Source: Niveispirillum fermenti (lineage in GTDB: Bacteria; Pseudomonadota; Alphaproteobacteria; Azospirillales; Azospirillaceae). From it: a stretch of DNA of 64,000 bases. Below the pieces are notes generated by a model. The model had not been told where the DNA came from and searched no databases. It was given only the letters and a program-made list of their open reading frames with translations. This document shows positions 34,616 through 43,050 of the stretch, piece after piece. The DNA is taken from the NCBI RefSeq assembly GCF_048066175.1, contig NZ_JBLTXA010000020.1:1-64000 (forward strand). The letters run 5' to 3'. Position numbers and translations under genes: made by a program. Each line of letters begins with the position of its first letter. Position 1 is the stretch's first letter.

Positions 34616-35635
34616 ATGACCGCACGCCAACGCCTCGATCAGCTCTGGTCGCGGGGCCGGGACTATCTGGGCACCGACCTTGCCATCATGGGCGGGGCCA
34701 TGACCTGGGTGTCGGATCGCAATCTGGTTGCGGCCATCTCCAATGCCGGTGGTTTCGGGGTCATCGCGTCGGGCGCCATGCCGCCCGACCTGCTGCGGGC
34801 GGAAATCCAGGCGACGCAGGCGCTGACGGAAAAGCCCTTCGGCGTCAACCTGATCACGCTGCACCCCCAGCTCGACCAGCTTATCCAGGTCTGCCTGGAG
34901 GAGAAGGTGGGCCATATCGTGCTGGCCGGCGGCCTGCCGCCCGGCGGCGCGATCAAGGCGGCCAGGGATGGCGGGGCCAAGGTCATGTGCTTCGCCCCGG
35001 CGCTGGTCATCGCCAGGAAGCTGGTCCGCAGCGGGGCCGATGCCATCGTGATCGAAGGCAGCGAGGCCGGCGGCCATATCGGCCCCGTCTCCACCTCCGT
35101 CCTGGCGCAGGAGATCCTGCCGGAAATCCGTGACGTGCCCGTCTTCGTGGCCGGCGGCATCGGCCGGGGCGAAGCGATCCTGTCCTATCTGGAGATGGGG
35201 GCTGCGGGCGTGCAGCTTGGCACCCGTTTCGTCTGTGCCACCGAATGCCGCGCGCATCCGAAATTCAAGCAGGCCTTCATCCGCGGCAGCGCGCGCGAGG
35301 CCATCGCGTCGGTGGCGCTGGACAGCCGTTTCCCCGTGATCCCCGTCCGCGCCCTGCAGAACGAGGGCACCAAGCGCTTCATGGAAAAGCAGCGCGAGGT
35401 GATCGCCCGGTTCGACGCGGGTGAGCTGGACCAGAAGCAGGCCCAGCTTGAGATCGAGCATTACTGGGCCGGCGCGCTGCGTCGCGCCGTGATCGACGGC
35501 GATGTGGAAAACGGGTCGCTGATGGCCGGGCAGTCGGTGGGGATGGTGACCCGCGAGCAGCCCGTGGCCGATATCCTGGCCGACCTGCTGGCCCAGGCCG
35601 AAGCGGCGCTGCAGGCCCGTGGGCAGGCAGCCTGA
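34616..35635 (+). CDS. Nitronate monooxygenase-family FMN enzyme (1)
   Basis: A 339-residue TIM-barrel flavoprotein of the nitronate monooxygenase/FabK-like family. It shows AIMGGAMTWVSDRNLVAAIS, NAGGFGVIASGAM, IEGSEAGGHIGPVST (flavin phosphate and catalytic-His region) and VFVAGGIGRGEAILSYLEMG with AAGVQLGTRFVCATE. Members oxidise alkyl nitronates or reduce enoyl thioesters; the sequence alone does not decide which. A second, only distantly similar member is encoded at 39624-40589. Confidence 0.88.
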   Translation: MTARQRLDQLWSRGRDYLGTDLAIMGGAMTWVSDRNLVAAISNAGGFGVIASGAMPPDLLRAEIQATQALTEKPFGVNLITLHPQLDQLIQVCLEEKVGHIVLAGGLPPGGAIKAARDGGAKVMCFAPALVIARKLVRSGADAIVIEGSEAGGHIGPVSTSVLAQEILPEIRDVPVFVAGGIGRGEAILSYLEMGAAGVQLGTRFVCATECRAHPKFKQAFIRGSAREAIASVALDSRFPVIPVRALQNEGTKRFMEKQREVIARFDAGELDQKQAQLEIEHYWAGALRRAVIDGDVENGSLMAGQSVGMVTREQPVADILADLLAQAEAALQARGQAA

Positions 35636-35670
35636 CACGGTTGACACCTGCGTTGGGAGAACCGGATCGC

Positions 35671-36912
35671 ATGCCGCCCGCCTTCACGTCCGATGTCGTC
35701 AGGGACATTGTCCGCCGGGAACTGCCGGATGCAGGCACGAAGCTGGAGCGTGCCCGCAGCCCGGTTCCCGGTGCGATGTGGGCAGCCATGATGCAGGCGG
35801 CCGAGGCGGCGTTCGCCGTCTTCACCGCCCCCGCAGGGCGGGTGGGCAACCCCGCACAGCGGATACAGGAGATCGTGCGCGCGGTCAGCTTGATGCTGCC
35901 GCCCCTATTCATATCCCAGGGGCGGCTGATGTCCCTTCGGGACGAGGAATGGCTGCTGTCCCTGCCATATGATGATCGCGGTCAGGTTGATGAGCATGTG
36001 CTGCCCGTCACCGCCCTGGTCAGGGGCGATGCCTTCCTGGCCGACCCCGCGGCATTCTTCGACGGAGCCTTCACCGCGGCCATGCTGACGCCGCGCTGTC
36101 TTTTGATCCGGGCGGAGGACCGGCGGCTGAACCGCAGGGGACATCCCGGTATCGGCGCGAAACCGGGTCTGGAGGCGACCGCGCAGCTGCGGCCCTTCCT
36201 GCGCTACATGCCCGATCACCTGTCCGGCGTCGATCGGGAGGCCATCCAGGTGTTCCGCATGCAGGATGGCAGCATGCTCCATGATCCGGGCAACTATACA
36301 TGGTCGGATTGGGAACAGGAGGCCGCTTCATTCGGCGCATTTCGCGAGGCCATCGACTTCCATCACGAATTCAGCCGGTCCTGGCGCCGGATGATGCCGG
36401 CGGCGGCGGAGATCCTGCGCGGCTGGCAGCCCTTGCCGGTGCGTCTGCCATCCCCGTCGAAGGGGGATTATACCGACGCCGAACGGACCGTGATCCGGGC
36501 GCGCCTGGATGAATTGCGGGCCCGACCGGACATGCCGGTCACCTGGTTCGGTCAGCCGGCGGTGACGGACCCGGCGCAGGGCAAGCGCATCAACTTCACC
36601 GTCGATGCGCCGGACAGGCAGCGCAAGCCCCTGTTCCGTGTCAATATTGGTGCCGACCGTCCCAAGTTCGAGCTTTGTTACAGCCCGCTCAGGATGCATC
36701 CCGACGGAAGGCGCTGCGTGGACGAGCTCGCCATGCAGGTGAACCCGGTGATCGGTCATGGATTCCGGTGCCAGACGATAGCGAGGACCGGCCACGGGTA
36801 CAGGCATCCCGGCGGGATGGACAATGTTCTTTCCGTGCTGCCGGTCCTGATCGACCATATCGTCACCCTTTATCCCGTCTGGCGGGAACGGTGGCCGCGG
36901 CCGGCCGGCTGA
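35671..36912 (+). CDS. Hypothetical protein (413 aa)
   Basis: I do not recognise this protein. The ATG at 35671 follows GGGAGA by about 10 bp and 35 bp after the preceding gene. The product lacks a signal peptide and membrane segments. It has a C-terminal part with repeated small charged motifs (DAPDRQRKPLFRVNIGADRP, then CYSPLRMHPDGRRCVDELA) and a near-terminal HGFRCQTIARTGHGYRH. Coding character (codon positions, length, no overlap) supports a real gene. No function is proposed. Confidence 0.75.
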   Translation: MPPAFTSDVVRDIVRRELPDAGTKLERARSPVPGAMWAAMMQAAEAAFAVFTAPAGRVGNPAQRIQEIVRAVSLMLPPLFISQGRLMSLRDEEWLLSLPYDDRGQVDEHVLPVTALVRGDAFLADPAAFFDGAFTAAMLTPRCLLIRAEDRRLNRRGHPGIGAKPGLEATAQLRPFLRYMPDHLSGVDREAIQVFRMQDGSMLHDPGNYTWSDWEQEAASFGAFREAIDFHHEFSRSWRRMMPAAAEILRGWQPLPVRLPSPSKGDYTDAERTVIRARLDELRARPDMPVTWFGQPAVTDPAQGKRINFTVDAPDRQRKPLFRVNIGADRPKFELCYSPLRMHPDGRRCVDELAMQVNPVIGHGFRCQTIARTGHGYRHPGGMDNVLSVLPVLIDHIVTLYPVWRERWPRPAG

Positions 36913-37026
36913 TGGCGGCCTTGTAACATTCCGCCAAGCCCGCCACCCGAGCATACCGGCAATATTCCTTCATGCATTGACCGCCCGGCTTGCCGAAAAG
37001 CATAAGGCAGCACCTCTCTTGCCAGG

Positions 37027-38184
37027 ATGGTTGCCATGGGTGCGGTTGCGGCGGTTTCGCAGGATCTGGGTTCGGCGCGGCGGCTGATCATCAAGATCGG
37101 GTCGGCGCTGATGGTGGATGCCGCCACGCACCGCATCCGGCGCGAATGGCTGGATTCGGTGGCCGACGATGTCGCGGCGCTGCGCGCGCGCGGCGTGGAG
37201 GTGGTGATCGTCACCTCCGGCGCCGTGGCCTGCGGGCGTGAGCACCTGGGTCTGGTCGGCCGGCCGCTGCGGCTGGAGGAAAAACAGGCCGCCGCCGCCA
37301 CGGGCCAGATCCGCCTGGCCCATGCCTATCAGGAGACGCTGGCCCGCCACGGCATCACGGTGGCGCAGGTGCTGCTGACCCTGGATGATACGGAAGACCG
37401 CCGCCGCCACCTGAACGGCCGCGCCACCATCGAAACCCTGCTGAAGCTGGGTGCCGTGCCCGTCATCAACGAGAATGACACGGTGGCCACGGCCGAAATC
37501 CGCTTCGGCGACAATGACCGGCTGGCCGCGCGCGTGGCCCAGATGATCAGCGCCGACACGCTGGTCCTGCTGTCGGACATCGATGGGCTGTACACCGCCG
37601 ACCCGCGCAAGGACCCGGACGCCAGGCACATCCCCCTGGTGCGCGAGATCACGCCGGAAATCGTGGGCATGGCCGGCGAGCCGCCGCCGGGATACAGCAG
37701 CGGCGGCATGGTGACCAAGATCGTGGCCGGGCGCATCGCGCTCGCGGCCGGTTGCCGCATGGCCATCGCCATGGGCCAGCGTACCAACCCCTTGTCGGCG
37801 CTGCTGACGCCTGCCGGGCAGGGGGGCGCACTGGCCACCTGGTTCGTGCCGCAGGCCGAGCCCCGCACGGCCCGCAAGCGCTGGATCGCCGGGGCGCTGA
37901 AGCCGCTGGGCACGCTGGTGCTGGATGCCGGTGCCGTGGCCGCCCTGCTGAAGGGCGGCAGCCTGCTGCCGGCCGGCGTGCGCGGTGTGGAGGGTGATTT
38001 CGAGCGTGGCGATCTGGTGCTGCTCCGGGGGCCGGACGGGCACACGATGGGGCGCGGCCTGTCGGCCTATGCCGCCGGCGACGCCCGCGCCATCGCCGGC
38101 CGGCGCAGTGCGGAGATCGAGGCCGTCCTGGGCTATCGCGGACGCGACGAGATGGTGCATCGCGACGATCTGGTGCTTGGCTGA
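37027..38184 (+). CDS. proB: Glutamate 5-kinase
   Basis: ProB phosphorylates glutamate in the first step of proline synthesis. The 385-residue product has an amino-acid kinase domain with RRLIIKIGSALMVD near the start, VTSGAVACGREHLGL, PVINENDTVATAEIRFGDND and LLSDIDGLYTADPR. A C-terminal PUA domain ends GLSAYAAGDARAIAGRRSAE and GYRGRDEMVHRDDLVL. The ATG at 37027 is first; the ATG at 37036 with AGGA upstream is an equally good start. Confidence 0.95.
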   Translation: MVAMGAVAAVSQDLGSARRLIIKIGSALMVDAATHRIRREWLDSVADDVAALRARGVEVVIVTSGAVACGREHLGLVGRPLRLEEKQAAAATGQIRLAHAYQETLARHGITVAQVLLTLDDTEDRRRHLNGRATIETLLKLGAVPVINENDTVATAEIRFGDNDRLAARVAQMISADTLVLLSDIDGLYTADPRKDPDARHIPLVREITPEIVGMAGEPPPGYSSGGMVTKIVAGRIALAAGCRMAIAMGQRTNPLSALLTPAGQGGALATWFVPQAEPRTARKRWIAGALKPLGTLVLDAGAVAALLKGGSLLPAGVRGVEGDFERGDLVLLRGPDGHTMGRGLSAYAAGDARAIAGRRSAEIEAVLGYRGRDEMVHRDDLVLG

Positions 38185-38234
38185 TCACGTGGCGCTATAA
38201 TCCCTGCCGTCCCCAGAACCGGAGTTCCAGGAAA

Positions 38235-39017
38235 ATGACCGACGCGCCCACGGCGGCCCTGCTGATCATCGGCAACGAGATATTGTCCGGCCGTACCCAG
38301 GATGCCAATCTGGCCTTCCTTGCCAAATATCTGGGCGGGCTGGGCATCCGGTTCCGCGAGGCGCGCGTCGTGCCGGACGAGGAGGCGGAGATCGTGGCCG
38401 CCGTCAATGCCTTGCGTGCCCGCTACACCTATGTCTTCACGACCGGTGGCATCGGCCCGACGCATGACGACATCACCGCGGAATGCGTTGCCACGGCTTT
38501 CGGCCTGCCCCTGATCCGCCATCCGGAGGCTGCGCGCCGGCTGGAGGCGCATTATGCCGGCACCGGCATGCTGAACGAGGCGCGGATGCGCATGGCGAAC
38601 ACCCCGGACGGTGCCGTGCTGATCGATAATCCCGTGTCGACCGCGCCGGGCTTCCAGATCGGCAATGTCTTCGTGCTGGCTGGCGTGCCCATCATCATGC
38701 AGGCCATGCTGACGGGCATCGGGGACCGGCTGGTGGGTGGCCCCGTGGTGAGGACCAGATCCGTCCTTTCCGGCGTGCCGGAAGGCACCTTCGCCGACGG
38801 CCTGCGCGGGCTGGCGGTGGAACATGCCGGCGTCGATATCGGGTCCTACCCGGCCTTTCGCCAGGGCAAGGTGTCCACCGCGCTGGTCCTGCGCGCCACG
38901 GATGAGGCGGCGCTGGAAGCGGCCGTCACGGCCGTCACCGTGCTGCTGCGCGGATTGGGCGGCGACCCGGTGGTGCTGGACGGGTATGGCGATACCGGCG
39001 ACCAGGCCTCGTCCTGA
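38235..39017 (+). CDS. CinA-like molybdopterin-binding domain protein
   Basis: A 260-residue protein consisting only of the CinA N-terminal (MoCF, molybdopterin-binding-like) domain: AALLIIGNEILSGRTQDANL at the start, FTTGGIGPTHDDITAE around residue 72, and NPVSTAPGFQIGNVFVLAGV. Full-length CinA adds a nicotinamide-nucleotide amidase domain, which is absent, so this is the short form often annotated as competence/damage-inducible protein A. Its biochemical role is not settled. It follows proB by 50 bp and could be cotranscribed. Confidence 0.9.
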   Translation: MTDAPTAALLIIGNEILSGRTQDANLAFLAKYLGGLGIRFREARVVPDEEAEIVAAVNALRARYTYVFTTGGIGPTHDDITAECVATAFGLPLIRHPEAARRLEAHYAGTGMLNEARMRMANTPDGAVLIDNPVSTAPGFQIGNVFVLAGVPIIMQAMLTGIGDRLVGGPVVRTRSVLSGVPEGTFADGLRGLAVEHAGVDIGSYPAFRQGKVSTALVLRATDEAALEAAVTAVTVLLRGLGGDPVVLDGYGDTGDQASS

Positions 39018-39035
39018 TCCCGCCGGGCGGCGATG

Positions 39036-39560
39036 TCACAGTTTCTCGCCCGGCAGCCGGCTGGCCTGACGCACCCATTCGACGAACTGTGCCTCGTCCA
39101 ACTGCCCCTCGCGGATGTCGAGATAGCGGGTTTCCGGGTGCTTGGAGGTGCCGGGCGGCACGGGGTCCAGCGAGGTCCCGCGGAAGAACGTCACCTTGAT
39201 GTATTTCGTGAAGCTGTGGAGCGCCAGGAACCAGCCCGCCCCCTCCACCCCGTAAAGGGGGGAGTTCCACTTGACCGCCTTGGTCACATCGGGGACCGTC
39301 TGTCCGATCAGGCTGTCCAGCCGCCGCCCCACCCCGGCCTTCCAGCCGGGCAGGGCGGCGATATAGCGCTGGACGGGTTCATCGCCATACCCTTTGGCGA
39401 TTTGCGGGTTGCCGCCCGAAAGCAGGACCACGCCCCCGGCCGCGTCCGCTGGTGCCGTGGGTGGGGCCGATTTTGACGCCGCGGGGCGCGGCTGCCGCCT
39501 GCGTGGCCTGCCGGTCCCCGGTTCGGGGCTACCGGCGTTTCCGGGGATGTCATCCGCCAT
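39036..39560 (-). CDS. DUF1801 protein (YdhG-like)
   Basis: The 174-residue protein has an N-terminal Pro/Arg/Ala-rich disordered tail (about 45 residues) and then a DUF1801-like domain: VQRYIAALPGWKAGVGRRLD, VKWNSPLYGVEGAGWFLALH and KVTFFRGTSLDPVPPGTSKH. Proteins of this fold are small alpha/beta domains of uncertain function. Its stop is 19 bp from that of the convergent CinA-like gene. Confidence 0.8.
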   Translation of the reverse strand: MADDIPGNAGSPEPGTGRPRRRQPRPAASKSAPPTAPADAAGGVVLLSGGNPQIAKGYGDEPVQRYIAALPGWKAGVGRRLDSLIGQTVPDVTKAVKWNSPLYGVEGAGWFLALHSFTKYIKVTFFRGTSLDPVPPGTSKHPETRYLDIREGQLDEAQFVEWVRQASRLPGEKL

Positions 39561-39623
39561 GCGGGCTCCTGCGCTTCGGTGCCGGCGGCCAGGGGCCGGC
39601 CGGCATGTCCGGTCTGGCCTTCA

Positions 39624-40589
39624 TCAGGCGAAGGGGGCGGGCCTGGCCGCGGCCGCGCGGTATTCGGCCTTCATACGGTCCACCAGGTCGGCGACGGTGG
39701 GGGCGTCGTGGATGGAACCGATGCCCTGGCCGGCCGACCAGATGTCCTTCCAGGCCTTCTTCTTCGACCAATCCTCGATCGTCAGGTTGGGGTCGGCCTT
39801 GCCGCCCGTGATGGCGGCCGGGTCCAGGCCGGCGGCGGCGACGCTGGGCGCGAGGTAGTTGCCGGGGATGCCGCTGAACATGGGCGTATAGACGATGTCG
39901 GCGGCGGCATGGTCGATCAGCATCTGCTTGTATTCCGGCGGGGCATTGCCCTCTGCCGTGGCGATGAAGCGGGTGCCGATATAGGCGAAATCGGCGCCCA
40001 GCACCTCCGCCGCGCGAATCTCCGTACCCGTCGAAATGGCGCCGGCCAGCACGATGGGACCGTCGAAGAAGGCGCGCACCTCGGCCAGCAGCGCGAAGGG
40101 CGAGGTGGTGCCGGCATGCCCGCCGGCCCCGGCCGCCACCAGGATCAGCCCGTCCACGCCCGCTTCCAGCGCCTTGCGGGCGTGGCGGATGTTGGTCACG
40201 TCATGGAAGACCAGCCCGCCATAGGAATGCACGGCCTCCACGATGCCCACCGGCGCGCCGACCGAGGTGATGATCAGGGGCACCTTGTGCTTGACCATCA
40301 GTTCGACATCGCCCTGCAGGCGGCTGTTGGACCGGTGGACGATCAGGTTCACGCCGAAGGGGGCCACGGCCGCGCCCGGATGGTCGGCGCCGAAGCCGGC
40401 CAGTTCGGCCGTGATGCGGCCCAGCCATTCATCCAGCAATTCCGGCTGCCGCGCGTTCAGGCTGGGGAAGGTGCCGACGATCCCGGCCTTGCACTGGGCC
40501 AGCACCAGATCGGGATAGCTGACGATGAACATCGGCGAGGCGATGACGGGCAGTGACAGCTTTCCCTGGAACAGGCTGGGGATGGGCAT
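39624..40589 (-). CDS. Nitronate monooxygenase-family FMN enzyme (2)
   Basis: A 321-residue TIM-barrel flavoprotein. The ATG at 40589 begins MPIPSLFQGKLSLPVIASPM; further features are AGAGGHAGTTSPFALLAEVR (the AGGHxG flavin/catalytic region) and VLAGAISTGTEIRAAEVLGA with DFAYIGTRFIATAEG. It belongs to the nitronate monooxygenase family, probably as an oxidase of alkyl nitronates or a related 2-nitropropane-type enzyme. It is divergent from psuG across a 381-bp gap containing structured element C. Confidence 0.9.
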   Translation of the reverse strand: MPIPSLFQGKLSLPVIASPMFIVSYPDLVLAQCKAGIVGTFPSLNARQPELLDEWLGRITAELAGFGADHPGAAVAPFGVNLIVHRSNSRLQGDVELMVKHKVPLIITSVGAPVGIVEAVHSYGGLVFHDVTNIRHARKALEAGVDGLILVAAGAGGHAGTTSPFALLAEVRAFFDGPIVLAGAISTGTEIRAAEVLGADFAYIGTRFIATAEGNAPPEYKQMLIDHAAADIVYTPMFSGIPGNYLAPSVAAAGLDPAAITGGKADPNLTIEDWSKKKAWKDIWSAGQGIGSIHDAPTVADLVDRMKAEYRAAAARPAPFA

Positions 40590-40696
40590 CTTCGGTCGTT
40601 CCTCCGGTCGGGCGCCTTCAGGGCGGCTGATTGATATTCCGGGAATTTTTAGCACGCTCGTTCGCTTGTGACCACTGCGACGAGGGGCGCCATCCT

Positions 40697-40868
40697 AATA
40701 AGTCCCGGTGATCGCACCCGATCACCGGTCTCAATCACCGGCGCCCACATCCGTGGGCTTGGCACCGGCGCCCACATCCGTGGGCTTGGCGACGCCGCAT
40801 GTGCGGCGGGGCGGCGGTTGCCGCCGGAACAGATGCCGGTGAGTTGCTCTCACCGGCATCTGGCATAA
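40697..40868. repeat. Multi-hairpin intergenic element, copy C (inverted)
   Basis: Read on the minus strand, the order of copies A and B recurs: a 13-bp stem hairpin (40831-40861, AGATGCCGGTGAG), GGCGGC-N4-GCCGCC, GCCGC-N4-GCGGC, then GCCAAG plus a GCCCAC-GGAT-GTGGGC hairpin and GCGCCGG, a TTGAG linker, and a last 10-bp stem (40705-40728). The fourth hairpin unit is duplicated as an exact 27-bp tandem repeat (40736-40762 and 40763-40789). It lies in the 381-bp gap between two divergent genes; the remaining bases of that gap show nothing else. Confidence 0.8.
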
Positions 40869-40970
40869 GAACCCTGCCGGGCGCATGGCGGCCCTGGTGA
40901 GGGCTTGCGTTGCGCGGGGCGCGGCGGCGTTGCATTCTCCGCCGCGACCAGAGGTGACGGGGCCGATACG

Positions 40971-41936
40971 ATGCAGGACTTTCTTTCCATCCATCCGGAA
41001 GTGGCGGCGGCGCTGAAGGCGGGCGGACCGGTCGTGGCCCTGGAATCGACCGTCATCAGCCATGGCCTGCCCTATCCGGAGAATGTGGAGACGGCGAACG
41101 CCCTGGAGGCCGCGATCCGTGCGGAGGGCGCGGTGCCGGCCACCATCGCCGTGCTGGATGGCCGTATTCGCGTCGGTCTGGATGCCGACGATATCGAGCG
41201 GCTGGCGCAGAGCGGCGTGCGCAAGGTCAGCCGCCGGGATCTGGCGCTGGCGCTGGCCCAAGGGGCCGAAGGCGCCACGACGGTGGCGGCGACCATGATC
41301 GGTGCCGCCCTGGCCGGCATCGCCGTTTTCGCCACGGGCGGCATCGGCGGCGTGCATCGCGGGGTGGAAACCACGCTGGACATCTCCGCCGACCTGGAAG
41401 AACTGGCTGACACCGACGTGGCCGTCATCTGCGCGGGGGCCAAGGCCATCCTGGACCTGCCGCGCACGCTGGAATATCTGGAAACCAAGGGCGTGCCCGT
41501 GATCGGGTTCGGCACGGACCGGTTTCCGGCCTTCTATACGGCATCCCTGCCGCTGCCGGTCGATGGCCGCTGCGACTCGGCCGAAGAGGTGGCGCGCGTG
41601 CTGCGCACCAAATGGCAGTTGGGCCTGGGGGGCGGGGTCGTCATCGGCGTCCCCATCCCGCCCGAGGCGGCGCTGGATGCCGAGGCGGTCGAGGCCGCCA
41701 TCGCCCAGGCCGTGGGCGAGGCCGAGGCGCAGGGCGTGCGGGGCAAGGCGCTGACCCCGTTCCTGCTGAGCCGGATGGAGGAACTGACGGGCGGCGCCAG
41801 CCTGGCGGCCAACCGTGCCCTGCTTTTGAACAATGCCCGCATCGGGGCCCGCATCGCCATCGCCTATGCCCGCCAGAAGGCGGAGATGACATTGCCCAAG
41901 AAGGTGGCGACGACCAAACGGCCCCCGGGTTATTGA
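40971..41936 (+). CDS. psuG: Pseudouridine-5'-phosphate glycosidase
   Basis: PsuG cleaves pseudouridine 5'-phosphate to uracil and ribose 5-phosphate. The 321-residue protein carries the family hallmark VVALESTVISHGLPYPENVE, then VSRRDLALALAQGAEGATTV, FATGGIGGVHRG, ICAGAKAILDLPRTLEYLE and VIGFGTDRFPAFY. The ATG at 40971 is preferred over earlier codons since the conserved part begins a few residues later. No partner kinase gene (psuK) is next to it. Confidence 0.95.
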   Translation: MQDFLSIHPEVAAALKAGGPVVALESTVISHGLPYPENVETANALEAAIRAEGAVPATIAVLDGRIRVGLDADDIERLAQSGVRKVSRRDLALALAQGAEGATTVAATMIGAALAGIAVFATGGIGGVHRGVETTLDISADLEELADTDVAVICAGAKAILDLPRTLEYLETKGVPVIGFGTDRFPAFYTASLPLPVDGRCDSAEEVARVLRTKWQLGLGGGVVIGVPIPPEAALDAEAVEAAIAQAVGEAEAQGVRGKALTPFLLSRMEELTGGASLAANRALLLNNARIGARIAIAYARQKAEMTLPKKVATTKRPPGY

Positions 41937-42043
41937 GGACGGGCGGCCGGCGGCGGCCATCGACGCCCCCGCCGGCCGTCCCGCGCGTTCGCCCGAGCGC
42001 CCGGCCCGCGTGCCAGGGTTGCAGCACCGGCCCCCGTGCCCGG

Positions 42044-42072
42044 TTGACTCCATGCCCCTTCGCCACTATAGA
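42044..42072 (+). promoter_or_regulatory. Strong sigma-70-type promoter of rpmH-rnpA
   Basis: TTGACT (42044-42049), exactly 17 nt, then TATAGA (42067-42072), about 47 bp before the rpmH start codon. It is the best canonical promoter in the window and fits a ribosomal protein operon. Confidence 0.85.
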
Positions 42073-42119
42073 ACGCGCTTCGTTTTCGCATTCAGTTTTC
42101 CAAGAGCGGAGTAAGTACC

Positions 42120-42254
42120 GTGAAGCGTCCCTTCCAGCCCTCCAAGATCGTGCGCGCCCGCCGTCACGGCTTCCGCGCCCGCATGGCCACCGTGTCGGGC
42201 CGCAAGATCATCAATTCCCGCCGCGCCCAGGGCCGCAAGCGTCTGAGCGCCTGA
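42120..42254 (+). CDS. rpmH: 50S ribosomal protein L34
   Basis: Forty-four codons from a GTG: KRPFQPSKIVRARRHGFRAR then MATVSGRKIINSRRAQGRKR and LSA. This is a full-length, highly conserved L34. GGAG lies nine bases upstream of the GTG. It is followed 11 bp later by rnpA, the conserved bacterial order. Confidence 0.98.
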   Translation: MKRPFQPSKIVRARRHGFRARMATVSGRKIINSRRAQGRKRLSA

Positions 42255-42265
42255 GGGTGACCGGC

Positions 42266-42691
42266 ATGGCGCCCCCGGCCAAAGCCAAGGTGGGGCGCCT
42301 GACCAGGCGGCCCCAGTTCCTGGCCGTCGCGGGCGCCCGCCGCAAATGGGCCACGCCGGGTCTGATCCTTCAGGCCCGTGCCCATGATGACCGGCAGCAC
42401 CCGAACCCCGGCGAACCGCCGGTGCGGATCGGTCTGACAGCGAGCAAGAAGGTGGGTGGCGCGGTTGAACGCAACCGCGCCCGTCGTCGTTTGCGCGCGG
42501 CCCTGGCCGAGGTGCTGGCCCCTAACGCCGCCCCCGGCCATGATTTCGTGCTGGTGGCGCGGTCGGAGACGGTGCGGCGCCCCTATGCCGCGCTGAAGGC
42601 CGATCTGAAGCAGGCGCTGAAGAAGCTGCGGGTCTGGCGGGAAGAGAGGGCGGCGGCCGAATCGGCCCGCCCCGCGGATGGCACGGCATGA
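42266..42691 (+). CDS. rnpA: Ribonuclease P protein component
   Basis: The 141-residue protein subunit of RNase P, which helps mature tRNA 5' ends. It shows LTRRPQFLAVAGARRKWATP, VRIGLTASKKVGGAVERNRA and RRRLRAAL, the classic RNR motif region, and HDFVLVARSETVRRPYAAL. The start lies 11 bp after rpmH and the end overlaps yidD by four bases. Confidence 0.96.
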   Translation: MAPPAKAKVGRLTRRPQFLAVAGARRKWATPGLILQARAHDDRQHPNPGEPPVRIGLTASKKVGGAVERNRARRRLRAALAEVLAPNAAPGHDFVLVARSETVRRPYAALKADLKQALKKLRVWREERAAAESARPADGTA

Positions 42692-42957
42692 GCCCGGCGG
42701 CCTGGCTGCTCCGGGCTTTTGTGCTTTGCTATCGCTGGGTCGTGCGGCCCCTGATGGGGCCGCCGCGCTGCCGTTTCTACCCGAGCTGTTCCCATTACGC
42801 GCTGGAGGCGCTGTCCATGCACGGCGCGATCCGTGGCGGATGGCTGACCCTGCGGCGCTTGGCGCGCTGTCATCCCTGGGGCGGATCGGGGTATGACCCG
42901 GTGCCCCCGGCGCATCCAAGACACGTGGATGACGGAAAATGTTGCGGCGGGCATTGA
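42688..42957 (+). CDS. yidD: Membrane protein insertion efficiency factor YidD
   Basis: The 89-residue protein has the YidD core CRFYPSCSHYALEALSMHGA and LARCHPWGGSGYDPVP, with an N-terminal amphipathic helix. It aids insertion of membrane proteins with YidC. The ATG overlaps the rnpA stop (ATGA) and yidC follows 93 bp downstream. Confidence 0.95.
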   Translation: MSPAAWLLRAFVLCYRWVVRPLMGPPRCRFYPSCSHYALEALSMHGAIRGGWLTLRRLARCHPWGGSGYDPVPPAHPRHVDDGKCCGGH

Positions 42958-43050
42958 TTGCCTGCCGTTTTCGTGTGAACAACCGGGCACAAACCCGGCC
43001 GACGCACCGGATTGGCCCATGACTTCGAGCGGAACCTGGACCAAGCACCC

